DNA of 64,000 nt from positions 1,209,167-1,273,166 of the forward strand of contig CAJFCJ010000005.1 in assembly GCA_904063045.1 (NCBI GenBank), in the 5' to 3' direction. The DNA comes from Dimorphilus gyrociliatus. Its lineage: Eukaryota > Annelida > Polychaeta > Dinophilidae. The notes beneath the pieces are model-generated. The model was not told the DNA's origin and made no database searches. It saw only the letters and a program-made list of their open reading frames with translations. Position 1 is the first letter of the stretch. The number at the start of each line of letters is the position of its first letter. Below, one piece after another: positions 1 through 10,848 of this stretch. Position numbers and translations under genes: made by a program.

Positions 1-1904
1 AATTTATTACAATAGCATCCTATTGACAAACTTTCTCCTTCAAATAGAAGCACTTCGGTTGAAGAATCCAAAAAGCATGCTCTATTAGATTCTGTAGATA
101 AGAAACTTTCTAATCTCTTTTCATTGAGTATGGCTTACATAATTTATGCAATATATCTGAAACTTACCCCCGGGATATACGGTTAATATATCCTCACTTG
201 TTCCTACATCACTTTGCCCTAAGCATTTGAATTGAATACTAGAATTAGTTTTTGAACTTATTTCCGCCTTAATCGTTAAGTTTGTGGAAAACTTTCTCAA
301 ATTCTCATCATAAAGAGACCAATCAGTGCCTTTAAAACTCTTGAAAATAGAGAAAAGAGGTTTTGGATGACCTTTGCAATCACAAACTAACTTAAAAAGT
401 TCGTTTGCTGAAACGAAAACATGAGCATCTACGTGCTGTTTTTCCAATTGCCAACTACAGTACGGTCGAGCTGAAATACGGTCGAGCTGAAACAATATTC
501 TTTGTTTTCCTACAGTATAAAATCAAAACGTACTGAAAAAATCAAATTCAAATTTCTTTGACATTTCATAATTAGAAATAAGAATTGAATAACGTCCTCC
601 CAATTTATAATAGTCCGTCATACTTTCGTTATGCTTTAGGGATATGTTTAGAAATGTTTCACTTGTACTTTCATTCTGTCGTATGCTATATTTTACAAGG
701 ATCAAATTTAGTTAAATTATGTTAATGAAGTAAATAGTTTACTTCATTTTCTCTATCATATGAGAATACTCTCCCAGTTTTTGAGTTTTGAAATTAATCC
801 ACTTGGTTTTCGAGAAATTTCGAGAGAAAATAACCTTGGAATCTTTCATAAACGCTACTTGTTTCATAATTGGAAAAGAGAATATTTCAAGAGATACGTC
901 GAGATAATTCTTATTTAGAATCATAGATTTTTTTTTCTTCAGACTTTCATTGTCAAATGTGAGGTCGATCGTAGGGAATTTTACATCTAGCTGATAACTT
1001 TTTTCTAGTCTGCCATTCAAGTAGCATGAATACAAGCCACTATCTTCAAGTCTAACCTCTTTCAGAACTAATTTCGACGTACAATTAAAAGTTCGATCTA
1101 TTTAATTAAACAGGTGACTAGATAATACTTTTCATACACGAGAATTTCATTTTACCTTTAATATTGTGACACGTTTTATTAGAAAATACTCTTTTACCCG
1201 ATGGTAATAACCAGTTGAATGACTGAGAATTCTCATCGGGTAAATCTTCGCCGATTGTTAACTTTACACCACAAGCTAGCGTCATCTGCCGGCCTTCGAG
1301 AACAATTTTATTAGGACGTACTTGAATAGTTACTTCTCGGATGTGAGTATTTGCAAAAACATCTGTCAGATATTATTGAGATATAAAATAAATATATACA
1401 TCTATAATACAAGAGGTTATTGCACCGAGTACTCTAAATTGGCGGATGTTTTCATGTACGATTTCTTTCTTATTAGGGATCGATCCACAGGATTTGTTTA
1501 CAGCACAAGCAAAATTACCGCTTAGCCATTTCATGACGTATTTATTTTTGTTTAATTTAATTTCTTTGGATAAATAACCAATGGATGTGTTGTACGACAA
1601 AGGAAAATGATCAACTTCTGTCCAAGAACTATTCTTATATCAAATAAAAATAAAACACAAAAGTTCCTTATTAAAGCAACATTGTACAAACTTGTGATAG
1701 TATTTACACAGGCTAACATTTGTACTTTTTAAACCGGAGCATGGTATGATAAATGGTCTTCTTGCGTATAAGAAAAGAATTTGCAAAGAATCTGCAAAAG
1801 TAATCTGCTAAACCATTTAATTGCGCACATGTACTTATCAAACCTCCTTTAAACTTTTCTCCCATCCAGATAATATAAACAATGATTGTTAATCTTGTGA
1901 GCAT
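1..1904 (-). CDS. VEGFR/PDGFR-like Ig receptor, ectodomain (3' end beyond window)
   Basis: Eight exons read in consistent phase: 1904-1835, 1791-1710, 1628-1426, 1362-1156, 1097-743, 685-534, 470-168 and 91-1 (continues off the edge). The first exon starts with a hydrophobic stretch (MLTRLTIIVYIIW) that could be a signal peptide. Successive Ig-like domains follow: RRPFIIPC...VSLSW...GNFACAV; then VRPNKIVLEGRQMTLAC...FNWLLPSG...EDSGLYSCYLNG; then a domain without the usual cysteines ending GRYSILISN; then FKLVCDCKGHPKP...IQFKCLG; then the start of another (VLLFEGESLSIGC). Order and spacing resemble VEGFR/PDGFR domains D2-D6, in which D4 also lacks its disulfide. The transmembrane and kinase parts would lie outside the window, so receptor kinase identity is inferred. 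Another Ig cell-surface protein remains possible. Confidence 0.68.
464..495 (-). repeat. 16-bp tandem duplication at an intron 3' end
   Basis: The unit TTTCAGCTCGACCGTA occurs twice head to tail on the minus strand, at the boundary of the intron before the exon at 470-168. Each copy carries a TTTCAG acceptor. Only the second copy restores reading phase with the upstream exon ending at 534. Use of the first would lengthen the exon by 16 bases and shift the frame. Confidence 0.8.
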
Positions 1905-2374
1905 ATCCAGTTGCGTATTTGTAGCTAACAGAAAGTATAGTGAGATGAAACTATTGAACTAATAGCGGACATCCGATTCTTGTTCAGGGATAATCGGATT
2001 TTTAACGGTTCGTTTCCTGTATAGGCCGATACTTAATAATTATCAATCATTGTAATAGATTCGAAAATAATTATGTGCTCATCGCTTGTATTTCTGACAG
2101 ACGAACAAGAAAGAATTTAATTTATGCCTAATTTTCAAACATTTAATTAACCTAATTACATAACTGAGTACATTGTCATATACATTTAGTCCAAATTCGT
2201 TAATTATTTCTTTTATTTGCAACTTGGAAATACCGTTCTGATTCATTTTATATGAAATTTTATATCTTGAAGTAAAACTGCGATGGCATATGCTTCTTTT
2301 CAGCTCGATCACTTAGCCTATGTAATTTTGTAAAGAAGTAGAATCTTTGACTTGAAAGTACTAATTACGATTAG
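1905..2374. other. Intergenic, Ig receptor to TNF ligand
   Basis: About 470 bases between two genes on the same strand. It should hold the receptor promoter and the 3' UTR of the TNF ligand gene. A short minus-strand open frame (2079-2312) has no recognisable domain and was not called. Confidence 0.5.
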
Positions 2375-3238
2375 CTACAAAGCTCCGTTCAATCGGATTA
2401 CACCCCAAAAGGATAAGGAGCTATGAACAGCAATTGATCTATCAGCATAGTAGTTCTTGAGCACGAGAGTATCATTAGTTTCCAATTTCATTATCACGCT
2501 TGTGAAACAAGATTGCTCGTTTCTACTTTTTGAATTAGGACGAAGGTCGCGAAAAAGACATTTCATCAGTGATCTACCGTCTTCCGACGAGAACGTTGTA
2601 TGTCTCATTCTATCAACATGAAAACTCCAGCTCTTTGTTCGGTCCAAATAGGTTAATTGTGCATAAACTTGATAAATACCCGGCTTTTTAATTCTTATCT
2701 CTCCATTTTCTAAAGAGGCCACATTTCCCCACTCAAATTCTTTCTTCCACATTCTCACGGCAATATCAGAACTTGTGACAGATAGAGAAGAGGTGGTCTT
2801 GAACTCGACTCTATTTATCAAACATCCTCCATACCCTTTCCTGCAAATTCTGTCTTTTGCAATTAAGAACGAAGATTTTGCATCTAGCTGGCTAAATTCG
2901 GAAGTCAAGTGTAATCCTCCCGTTTTCTTAAGCTCCAACTCTTTACGCACCTGTTTTCTCTTTCTTCGACATTTTGCAAACTTTTTTTTCAAAGATTCAA
3001 AATATTCTAATCTTAGAGAATTAACTCCTCGTCTTGTTCTGTTATTGCTTTTAGGTCTAAAGTCCTTACCACATTGACATTGTTCCTTAACGTTATGGCT
3101 TAATTTATCAAATTCATCCAATCGATTTTGAAAATCATAAATGTAGAAGGCGAAAATCACTATCAAACACAAAAGCAGAAAATGACTTAGTAAATTTAAA
3201 AAACTAGCCAAGTGAAAAGATTTTTCTTTTTTTTCCAT
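2375..3238 (-). CDS. TNF-superfamily ligand 1, intronless
   Basis: A 287-residue type II membrane protein. A short cytoplasmic tail (MEKKEKSFHLAS) precedes one transmembrane segment at about residues 13-35. A furin-type site RTRR lies at 67-70, followed by a basic stalk and a C-terminal TNF homology domain. Visible TNF landmarks are GGLHLTS at its start, the strand motif IKKPGIYQVYAQLTY, and the terminal FWGVIRLNGAL. Paired cysteines (CRKGYGGC) are shared with the neighbouring ligand. TNF ligands act as trimers on TNF receptors in apoptosis, immunity and epithelial signalling; the receptor cannot be named from here. The whole coding region is one exon. Start chosen as the ATG directly before the cytoplasmic tail. 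Confidence 0.88.
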   Translation of the reverse strand: MEKKEKSFHLASFLNLLSHFLLLCLIVIFAFYIYDFQNRLDEFDKLSHNVKEQCQCGKDFRPKSNNRTRRGVNSLRLEYFESLKKKFAKCRRKRKQVRKELELKKTGGLHLTSEFSQLDAKSSFLIAKDRICRKGYGGCLINRVEFKTTSSLSVTSSDIAVRMWKKEFEWGNVASLENGEIRIKKPGIYQVYAQLTYLDRTKSWSFHVDRMRHTTFSSEDGRSLMKCLFRDLRPNSKSRNEQSCFTSVIMKLETNDTLVLKNYYADRSIAVHSSLSFWGVIRLNGAL

Positions 3239-3408
3239 GAACTTAAAAAGTTTACTTCGAACGAACTGCCGCTAACTCTATAGTAATAAAGCAAGATGCG
3301 AATCATTCTAGTTTTGACCGCTACTAGCGCCATTTTAAAAAAGTACATTTTTTTTGCGTTGTATTTATCATAAGCACGTATATTGTACATAGGCTTGAAA
3401 TCATTTAG

Positions 3409-4327
3409 TTACAAATTAGACACAAAATATATTCCCCAAAATGACCAATCTTCTTTAGAGTCGGAAATTAAAATATCACACGGCACTAACATGGCAATTT
3501 TTTCTCCTTTTCTCAACTTCGCAACTGTGCTTGTAAAACACATCCTCTCTCTGTTTGCTCGATGATTGTCATCTCCGACACTACACGACACCAGATTCTT
3601 TGGATTTTTATCAGAAATTCTGCTTAAGTTGAATTTAGGTTGCGAATTTCCAATCATATTAAACAATAATTGACCATATAAATAATAGTATCCGTCTTCC
3701 GGAATTCTAAATTCATATGGTTCGCTGTTAGCATACTCTTTATGGTCGTTCAATAGTGGATCAGATTTCCACATTTTAGCTATGGTATTACTCTTTTTGT
3801 CCTTACATTCTGAAAAAAAAGATAACTCTATCACACATGCACTTAAAGTCGTTTTTTTAAAACCATACGTGTCTTAATGCTGTATTTTAATATGCAACCT
3901 CCATATTTTTCTAAATCACACTTTGGCTTGCTTGCTGTAAGAAACAAAGTAACGATTCTGTTTTATAAGTTGTATAATAGATAAAAATCTAGTTTACTTA
4001 CATCGTTTGAAATTGGGATTAGAGAAGGTTGATATAAAATGATCCTCTAAAAAAGACAAGAGGTGGTAAATTAGTCCATATAATCACCTGTTCATTTAAA
4101 TAAGACATACTTAAATACTGTTTACTGCGATAAGGCACTTCGGCTGATCGTTTTCGCCTTTTATTTACGTGGACATCTTCATTATATATCGGATCTATAG
4201 TTTTTATGCGAGCTGTTATTATGTTAAGGTTTTCGTTCTGTTTTTTAATTTTAAAGAACAGAAAGCCTAGACAAGCCAATACTAATAAGAAGTTTAGACT
4301 GATCAAAGGGTACGCTTTTGCCGCCAT
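3409..4327 (-). CDS. TNF-superfamily ligand 2, four exons
   Basis: Exons 4327-4111, 4046-4002, 3934-3869 and 3809-3409 join in phase to 242 residues plus stop; the introns are 64, 67 and 59 bases. The N-terminus has a transmembrane segment at about residues 8-27 and a furin-type site (KRRKR, ending at residue 60). The C-terminal TNF domain shows KYGGC, a strand motif PEDGYYYLYGQLLF, a cysteine pair (VSC and MCF) and a terminal FWGIYFV. Architecture and the YGGC motif match the adjacent ligand 570 bases downstream on the same strand, so the two are tandem paralogues. Two of the small exons are too short to appear as long open frames and were found by phase matching. Confidence 0.82.
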
Positions 4328-7039
4328 ACTAAGAATGCATCTTGGCTGCTTTTTAGTATCGCCATCTATCGTAATTTCTGCAATTATTACATTTTAGCAT
4401 AGCGGACATGCTGGTAGTAGTTCTACTCTTTTCTCTTCGGTATCCAACTATTTACTCCCGTAAATATAGATTTTGATGAAAACGTCAAGATGCTTATCGA
4501 ATAAACACCTATTCGCGCATATACACAATTCCCAATTGTGGGAGGTTGCGAAAAGCTTGTTATTACGGTGTTGAACTTTCCAAAAAAATTCCACCCGTGA
4601 AAAAAAATTCCATGATAGAGCAGCTTTAAAAAATAACTTTGGCAAATATACTAAACATATTAGATGCTAGACAATTTAAATAGGGCCCATTGTCACTGGG
4701 AAAACAATTAAACAATCAATGGGTGATTATGAACCCAATTCAATCTTACTCACCTATTATTTATCTATTCTCTTCTAGTTCTTCAACCTCGGGCGCCCTG
4801 GCGTTCCTTTAAACGCATAAACGACCTTCGAATGCTTCCTCGGTCGCATCAATTACGTATAAACACAGGTGCGTTAATGGAAAATTTACGCCACATTGAT
4901 TTTATAGTGTATGCGTGCTCAATGGACACTACTCCTTATAGTTTATAAGGATAGGCCTAAAACGGGTAAAGGGCGGTATAATGAAGATTTATAGCCTCAA
5001 CTTTATCTCGACAGTTAGCCCTTGTTTCTTATGCACGATTTATTTATAGATATTTTTCCACGTAAATTAGCGTGCGGGTAAAAACTGTAATTTTAAAATA
5101 AAGACAGTGAAAGTAAAACGAAAGAAGGAGGCTTTGTAGGCTACATAAGGTATAAGGTATACTATACGTGGTTTACATACATATAAATTAAATGCTATTT
5201 AAAACATTGAAATAGTCTCTAGATAGAATTTTAGGCATAATACCGAAAGTCATTAGTCGTTGGTCTTAATTTAAAGTGTCACACGCTGTTTTGTTTTGTC
5301 CTTCCACAGCGACTAATTATCGCTGATAATTAATGTTGTCGAATCTGCTCTGATAGCTATCTTAACTTTCCGAAGGGAAGTAAAGGAGCGGAGAGATTTG
5401 AAACGATGGAAAAAGACAAACTTTCCCCTCTTCCACAAGGACTAGAACTTGTATCAATATTTTTAAAAAGTGTTGGGGATGAAAGTAATCGGTTGGGTAA
5501 CGTTCGTGTCGGTATTTCGCTTCGTTAAATTAAAGTCGTGATTTTGCAAGTAACGCGTGTATAATAATGAGATAATAACGGAAACGAGTGCTTATCTGAC
5601 TTGGCCATATCGCGGTGTGTCATCAGTTACTTATCTACGAAAGCATCTCTTTTCGGCATAATGAAAAACTGTTTTACTAAGAAATAGCGACCCAAAAGAG
5701 ACAAGTGAATTGGATGTTCTGTCGGTGAACAGTAAAAACATAAAAGGCCATCACTGATAAGGGTTATCGGGATCTCAGCTTATATACGGGTAACTGCAAA
5801 AATCACAGTCATTTCCAACACACCAGGCGTTGTCAACAAGCACTGCACCTGTCGATTTGCGGTTGCTTTGAGGCATCGTTTACCTACGATGAAAATTACC
5901 TAAAAGTCTGTCGCCTTTTCTTTCTCTTAAAAAATCTTATTTGCGATAAGGGCGCCACTCGGCGGTGGCTGTCAGTGGTTTTTACACTTCTATTTTTTTT
6001 ACCGTCAAAGACGAAAGTGTGGCACTGAAGCGCGTGGACAATTACAGACAAGCTGATTGAAAAGGAAAAAGAAACATATACTGTATACTATCGTTTATAC
6101 AAATTCGAATTTACAGTATTTACAATATATACAGTGTATATAAAAAGGGTTAGTTTTTCTTTTCTTAATTTTCTTCTTCAAAGGGTCCGTTTAAGGGCTG
6201 TGTACTGATATGGCACGTCCGTCCGTCGTTACCCAGATACGCCTGCAGGGCCACGTCTTTCCGCCAGCCTGAAATTTTTTCTTAGTATAATTTTCCTACT
6301 CTTACGACCTTAGTTGTAATTTTACGACTTGACGAGGTCGCTTTCCGAACAGCCATCTGCCTACTCATAGGTGACCAAAAACGATATCAAGCTAAGTGGA
6401 CGAATTTTTCTCATTTTCGTTCCATCTTTACATTCCCTCCCCCCAAGATTCTTATCTCTTCGCTGAACGCGCCAACGGTAAAACTGAATCGGTGATCCGC
6501 TTGACGTCGCCGCTACCTATTCATATTCCTTGATTAGTTTCGGGCTAGGCGATAAATAAATTTGTTAACCGCCTAAAAGTGGATCAAAGGCAAGCGACAG
6601 CCGCCCTTGTTGCGAGGGGTGCGTGCGAAAGGTTACGGAGTGCGACCGTTAATTATCTTTTCTTCAACGTCCGGGGCCTGGACCAGGTGCTTGGACTTAG
6701 TCCCTATAACAACTTCCTTCTTTCTCACTTCGTGGCTCATCGAGTACTCGAAATCTAGACGACCAACGCCTGAGGGTGTCGGCGACCAATTCGGTCAGCC
6801 GCTGACTATTGGTGAACGCGATCAAACGTCTCTTGTACGTCGTCATTAGACTAACGTTACGCAAATCGTTACAGTCGGCTTTTCTTTGAAAGGCGAACCT
6901 CAAGACCAGCATAGCACGTTCATTCTAATCGGTAAAGAAACGTTGTCGTTGTTTGGCCGCTGGGCCTGCATTACATCATCTTACGTTCTATTCCCTATAT
7001 ATATATATAACAAATTCTTTATTCCTTCTCCACTTTCAG
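4328..7039. other. Large intergenic region
   Basis: No convincing gene. The open frames around 6600-6900 are short, overlap on opposite strands and show no domain. The right part probably holds the promoter and 5' non-coding exon(s) of the gene starting at 7040, because that exon begins with a clear acceptor (pyrimidine tract then CAG at 7037-7039). Confidence 0.45.
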
Positions 7040-7821
7040 ACGAGATGACAACTGCCGACAGAAGATTACGGAGTCAAGTTCGCAATCTCAGAGCGCATTT
7101 CGAACGTATGCTAGATGATCTGGACCGTGTTGAGGAGGAGCTGAAAGAAGGCGAAAAGATGAAAAAGAAGCGTAATAACCCAAAAAAAGGTTTAACGCCC
7201 AGGTTAAAAGCGTTAGCCTCGTATTGCATGTCGCCACATACGAGCACTTTTCATCATTCCACTGATAACGATTCGGTCTTGACATTCAATTCAAAGACGG
7301 CACGAAGTTGTAGAAGAAAGATTGAAGGCAATTTACGAGATGAGATTCGATCCGATGAGGCGTACAATGTGACTGAACTCAGTGCCATCACCAGAGCGTC
7401 GTCTAGCAGAAAATTTCAAATGAGATCAGATATTAGAAAAAGGCCAAATTTAGGGCTTGCTTCCGTACGATCGAGAAGGAGATCGTCGGCGGTGGGCAAT
7501 TCGTCAAGAAATAAGGAAAATGAATATGGAAGATCGAAATCTTTTAAACCTTGCGCTAGTTCAACGATGCTCGGCGAAATATATGAAGAGGAAGGAGAAG
7601 AAGAGGAAGGAGAAGAAACAGTACAAGAAAAAACAAGGGAGAAGGAAATAGACAACAGGCGACCCACATTTTTATCAGCATCCCCACTGCCAGCAAACTC
7701 TTCAATAACTCTGCATCAGATGGCGCAGCGAACGGTATGTGGAGTTGATGCCATCTACCGACGTAAAGCGACATCCATCACCGGATCTAGGTCCAAGCGT
7801 GGTGTGTTTGAAAAACTTTGA
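7040..7821 (+). CDS. Unrecognised basic, coiled-coil-containing protein
   Basis: One open exon entered through a good splice acceptor at 7037-7039. The first ATG is at 7045, giving about 258 residues (MTTADRRLRSQVRNLRAHF...). Residues 5-45 form a charged heptad-like helix. The rest is low-complexity: many Ser/Arg pairs (SVRSRRRSS), an acidic run of Glu/Gly repeats, and a basic tail. I do not recognise a family. The reading frame is open upstream of the acceptor, so coding sequence in an earlier exon is possible. A GTATGT donor at 7736 could splice out the last 30 codons, so the C-terminus is uncertain. Composition suggests a nuclear or cytoskeletal protein, which is inference only. Confidence 0.5.
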
Positions 7822-10800
7822 TTCTTCCGATTCTTCCTTTTTCTACTTCCGCTTTCGAAACAGGTGCGATTTGTAATCTGCTATTGTTTACATTCGTCTC
7901 GCACGCGTTGTTTTTCTTATTCCGTTACTTTTTTAAAGCTAAACTGAACAGCATTTAAAACGTTAATCCGTATTTATGTACATTTAGTCGAGTGACAAAT
8001 AAAAATATATTACTGACCTTAGTAAACTTTATTTTATAGATAACGTTATATTCTATTGTGGTCACTTTTACTTAAAGAGCCAGAAAAAGGAAGCATTAAA
8101 AAACGTCCAAAGGAAGAAGCGTTAAATAGTCGACACTAAACTGCGCATTAAGCATAAAACGATGATGCATTCAGCAGCTTTGATCATCAGCGAGCTGTAA
8201 CATAGCGCATCGTTTCATCTTTTACCTCCTTACGTAACCAAGTTGACGCGGCGCGCGCGTCCTGTCGAATATATCCTAACTGTAAATGGAGGAGGAAAAG
8301 ATGAAAAATTGTCAACGAGTTTTATCTCTGCGATCGAACGTTTCGGCACCTGTCCGACTTGGTTGTTTACAAAACAGGGAGATTTCAATACATTTGCGTT
8401 TAACTGCTTGTACATATGTAAAGACGTCGTCGACTGGGAAAACATATGTTCCAAGGGCAGAACGCACGCAACCTTATCGGCAATTTAAATAATTTTTTCT
8501 ATACTTACGGGAATCTTCAATTTATTCGATTGAATATGTTTCGACTTGAAGAAGGAAGATGGTCGAATACACTAAAAACAGGTGCAAAAAGCGGAAGTAG
8601 AAAGGTGTAGGGACGTCACGCAGCAACAAGAGCGTCCAACGGTGCAGCCGTCACTCTTAATCCGTAAAAATTTAGCGGTTAATTGGACGTTCGACGTCTC
8701 CAGCTGCTCCCTACCGCCTAGAATAGCCCGAAATCGTCAACTTTCACACATATCCGGCCATAAAGTTCCATAAATTACAGATAGGAAGACGTCACCGAGG
8801 CTGAAACGACCTTTCACGAAAAACGATTAGCATATAGAACAGAACACGCTGGGAACCCTGCCGAGACTATATCACCGCCAAAGCGTCTTCAGGGATGACG
8901 CCTTCCCCCCACCTTTCAATGTTTACGTACAAAGCGTCGACTTCGATCCCTTATATTTATTTTCTCATGGCCGGCTGTCCATTAAGCGGTCGTTTTCGGT
9001 GTGTGTGTGAAAGGCCAGACGTGAATGGATGAAGAGAATTTGGATTCGTTGTGTCTCGAGAGAGAATTCTATAATGGTGAAGGGAAAATTGAAATTTAAA
9101 CGACTTCTTTTTTTTGTCCGGAGTCTTTTGCCCCAATTAAATGTTTTAAAGTGTTTAAATGTTCTACTCATATACGAAATCAATAGCTGGTCAACTTTTC
9201 AACTAATTATACGTTAGGTGATGTAAAACGTAGCAATTTACGTCCGTCAAGAAAGCTAGACAAGGCGACACGCTATAATGTTCCACCATTCCAATCCTTT
9301 CTCCCTTCTATATAGATGTCGACGAATAGTTTGATTGCTCGTCAAATCCCGTTGATCGTTCCCTAATACTATTTAAACGCTTTTCAGTCGGCGTCCTTTT
9401 GAAAGAGGGTGTAAGTGTAAACAGATTGAAGAGGGGACGAGGGCGAATGGAGTATTGACTTTATTTTCTATCATCCAATCTGTAGAGAACGATAGTATAC
9501 ACTATATATGTTTCTTTTTCAGTTGTTGACGATAAACACTTGGCTCTTATCCATTGTAAGATGTAAGGGTTTGTATAAGTAGCCGTACTTGACTACATGA
9601 CAGTTCTGTTTAGTTTTTTTTATCCCACTCTGTAGACTTTCGACTACACGAATTTATTGCCTATCGTACGTATATGCACACTTATATATGGCCATTTTCA
9701 AAAGCGTGAAAGGTCTTTGAAGTATAAGAAATGTGTTAGGATTCATTAGAGCGAGGATGTTTGTGGGGTAGTTTGCCAAAGGGTTTCAGATAACATATAC
9801 GAACACGTGTCTTATTTTTTTAAGGAAATTATTTATATATATAAATATCTCAAGTATCGACATCTCACAATAATGGTATACTATTTAGTTCATGTCATAA
9901 AAATTTTTGCCTATTCAATTGAATTTATTCAAAAACCCGCACGTGGAACTTCATCTCGACCGTATCGGTCAGTATTAAAATCGTATTAATATTCGCCCAA
10001 CTGTCAAAACAAGTCAAAAAAATATACAAATGAACTAGACGTGTGTTTACTAATCAATTCAAGATGGTCGTCAGCTAAAATTCCTTCCGTAGTGATTTAT
10101 AGAACATATGTGTCCTTTCCTTCTTCATACACAGCTATTAGAGCAAATGTTAGGACAATTTTCGGGAGGAAGAGACCGTTTATCAGCATATCTAAATGGG
10201 TTAAAGGGTGGCTTGAGTCGAGGAATTGAATAGGGACGAGCAACACGTTTCGGCACTTCACGCGTTTCACCTTTCCCTTCTACAAAGTCATTGGGCGCAA
10301 ATTGATCGGAAATGAACATTTTTTCGTTGCTTTTCCCGAGAGAGATAGAAAGATAGAGAATTCCATAATCTATGCATATTTTCCTTCTACGACCCCCTGC
10401 CGTTATTAATTCTTCTACTTCTTTTATAACACCTTATTTCCCACACATTTAGGTAAATAAGGAAAAACAAGTCATTAAGCCTTTCTTTTGGTAATTAGTT
10501 GTCCATGGTCGGCATAGAGAAGATGAAAGAAGGAATCGAAGAGAAATTCGATCGACAATGAAAAGACGCGCTTTGGGGCAGCATGTGGCCCGATTGCCGT
10601 TGGCATTCCACTCTGGTATGTACCCGTCGCAGATTATTGAACCGTTCTGCTTTGATTAACGCGCTGTTTAAGTATCAATTAACCTAATTACGCGGTCACG
10701 AGAAGAAATTCTATACTTTTTTTCGTTATAGGTATGTATAATAATGTTGTATTGCATTTTGTTAATAACCAAACATACGTACAATTAATAAAAAAAAGAT

Positions 10801-10848
10801 TGCGAGAACGAGAACAATAAATAAAAAAATAAATAAATACGAGAAAGT
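7822..10848. other. Intergenic region between convergent genes
   Basis: About 3 kb between two genes pointing towards each other. It presumably contains both 3' UTRs. Short open frames at 8243-8492, 8582-8773, 9029-9217 and 10041-10229 occur, often overlapping on both strands, with no domain or codon pattern I can support. Confidence 0.45.

Noticed and set aside
16-177. Plus-strand open stretch at the left edge preceded by an acceptor-like TAG
   Set aside because: The minus strand over the same bases gives an Ig domain exon in correct phase with its neighbours, which explains the open frame.
6607-6912. Overlapping open frames on both strands upstream of the 7040 exon
   Set aside because: Overlap in opposite directions with no domain; more likely 5' UTR or promoter sequence.
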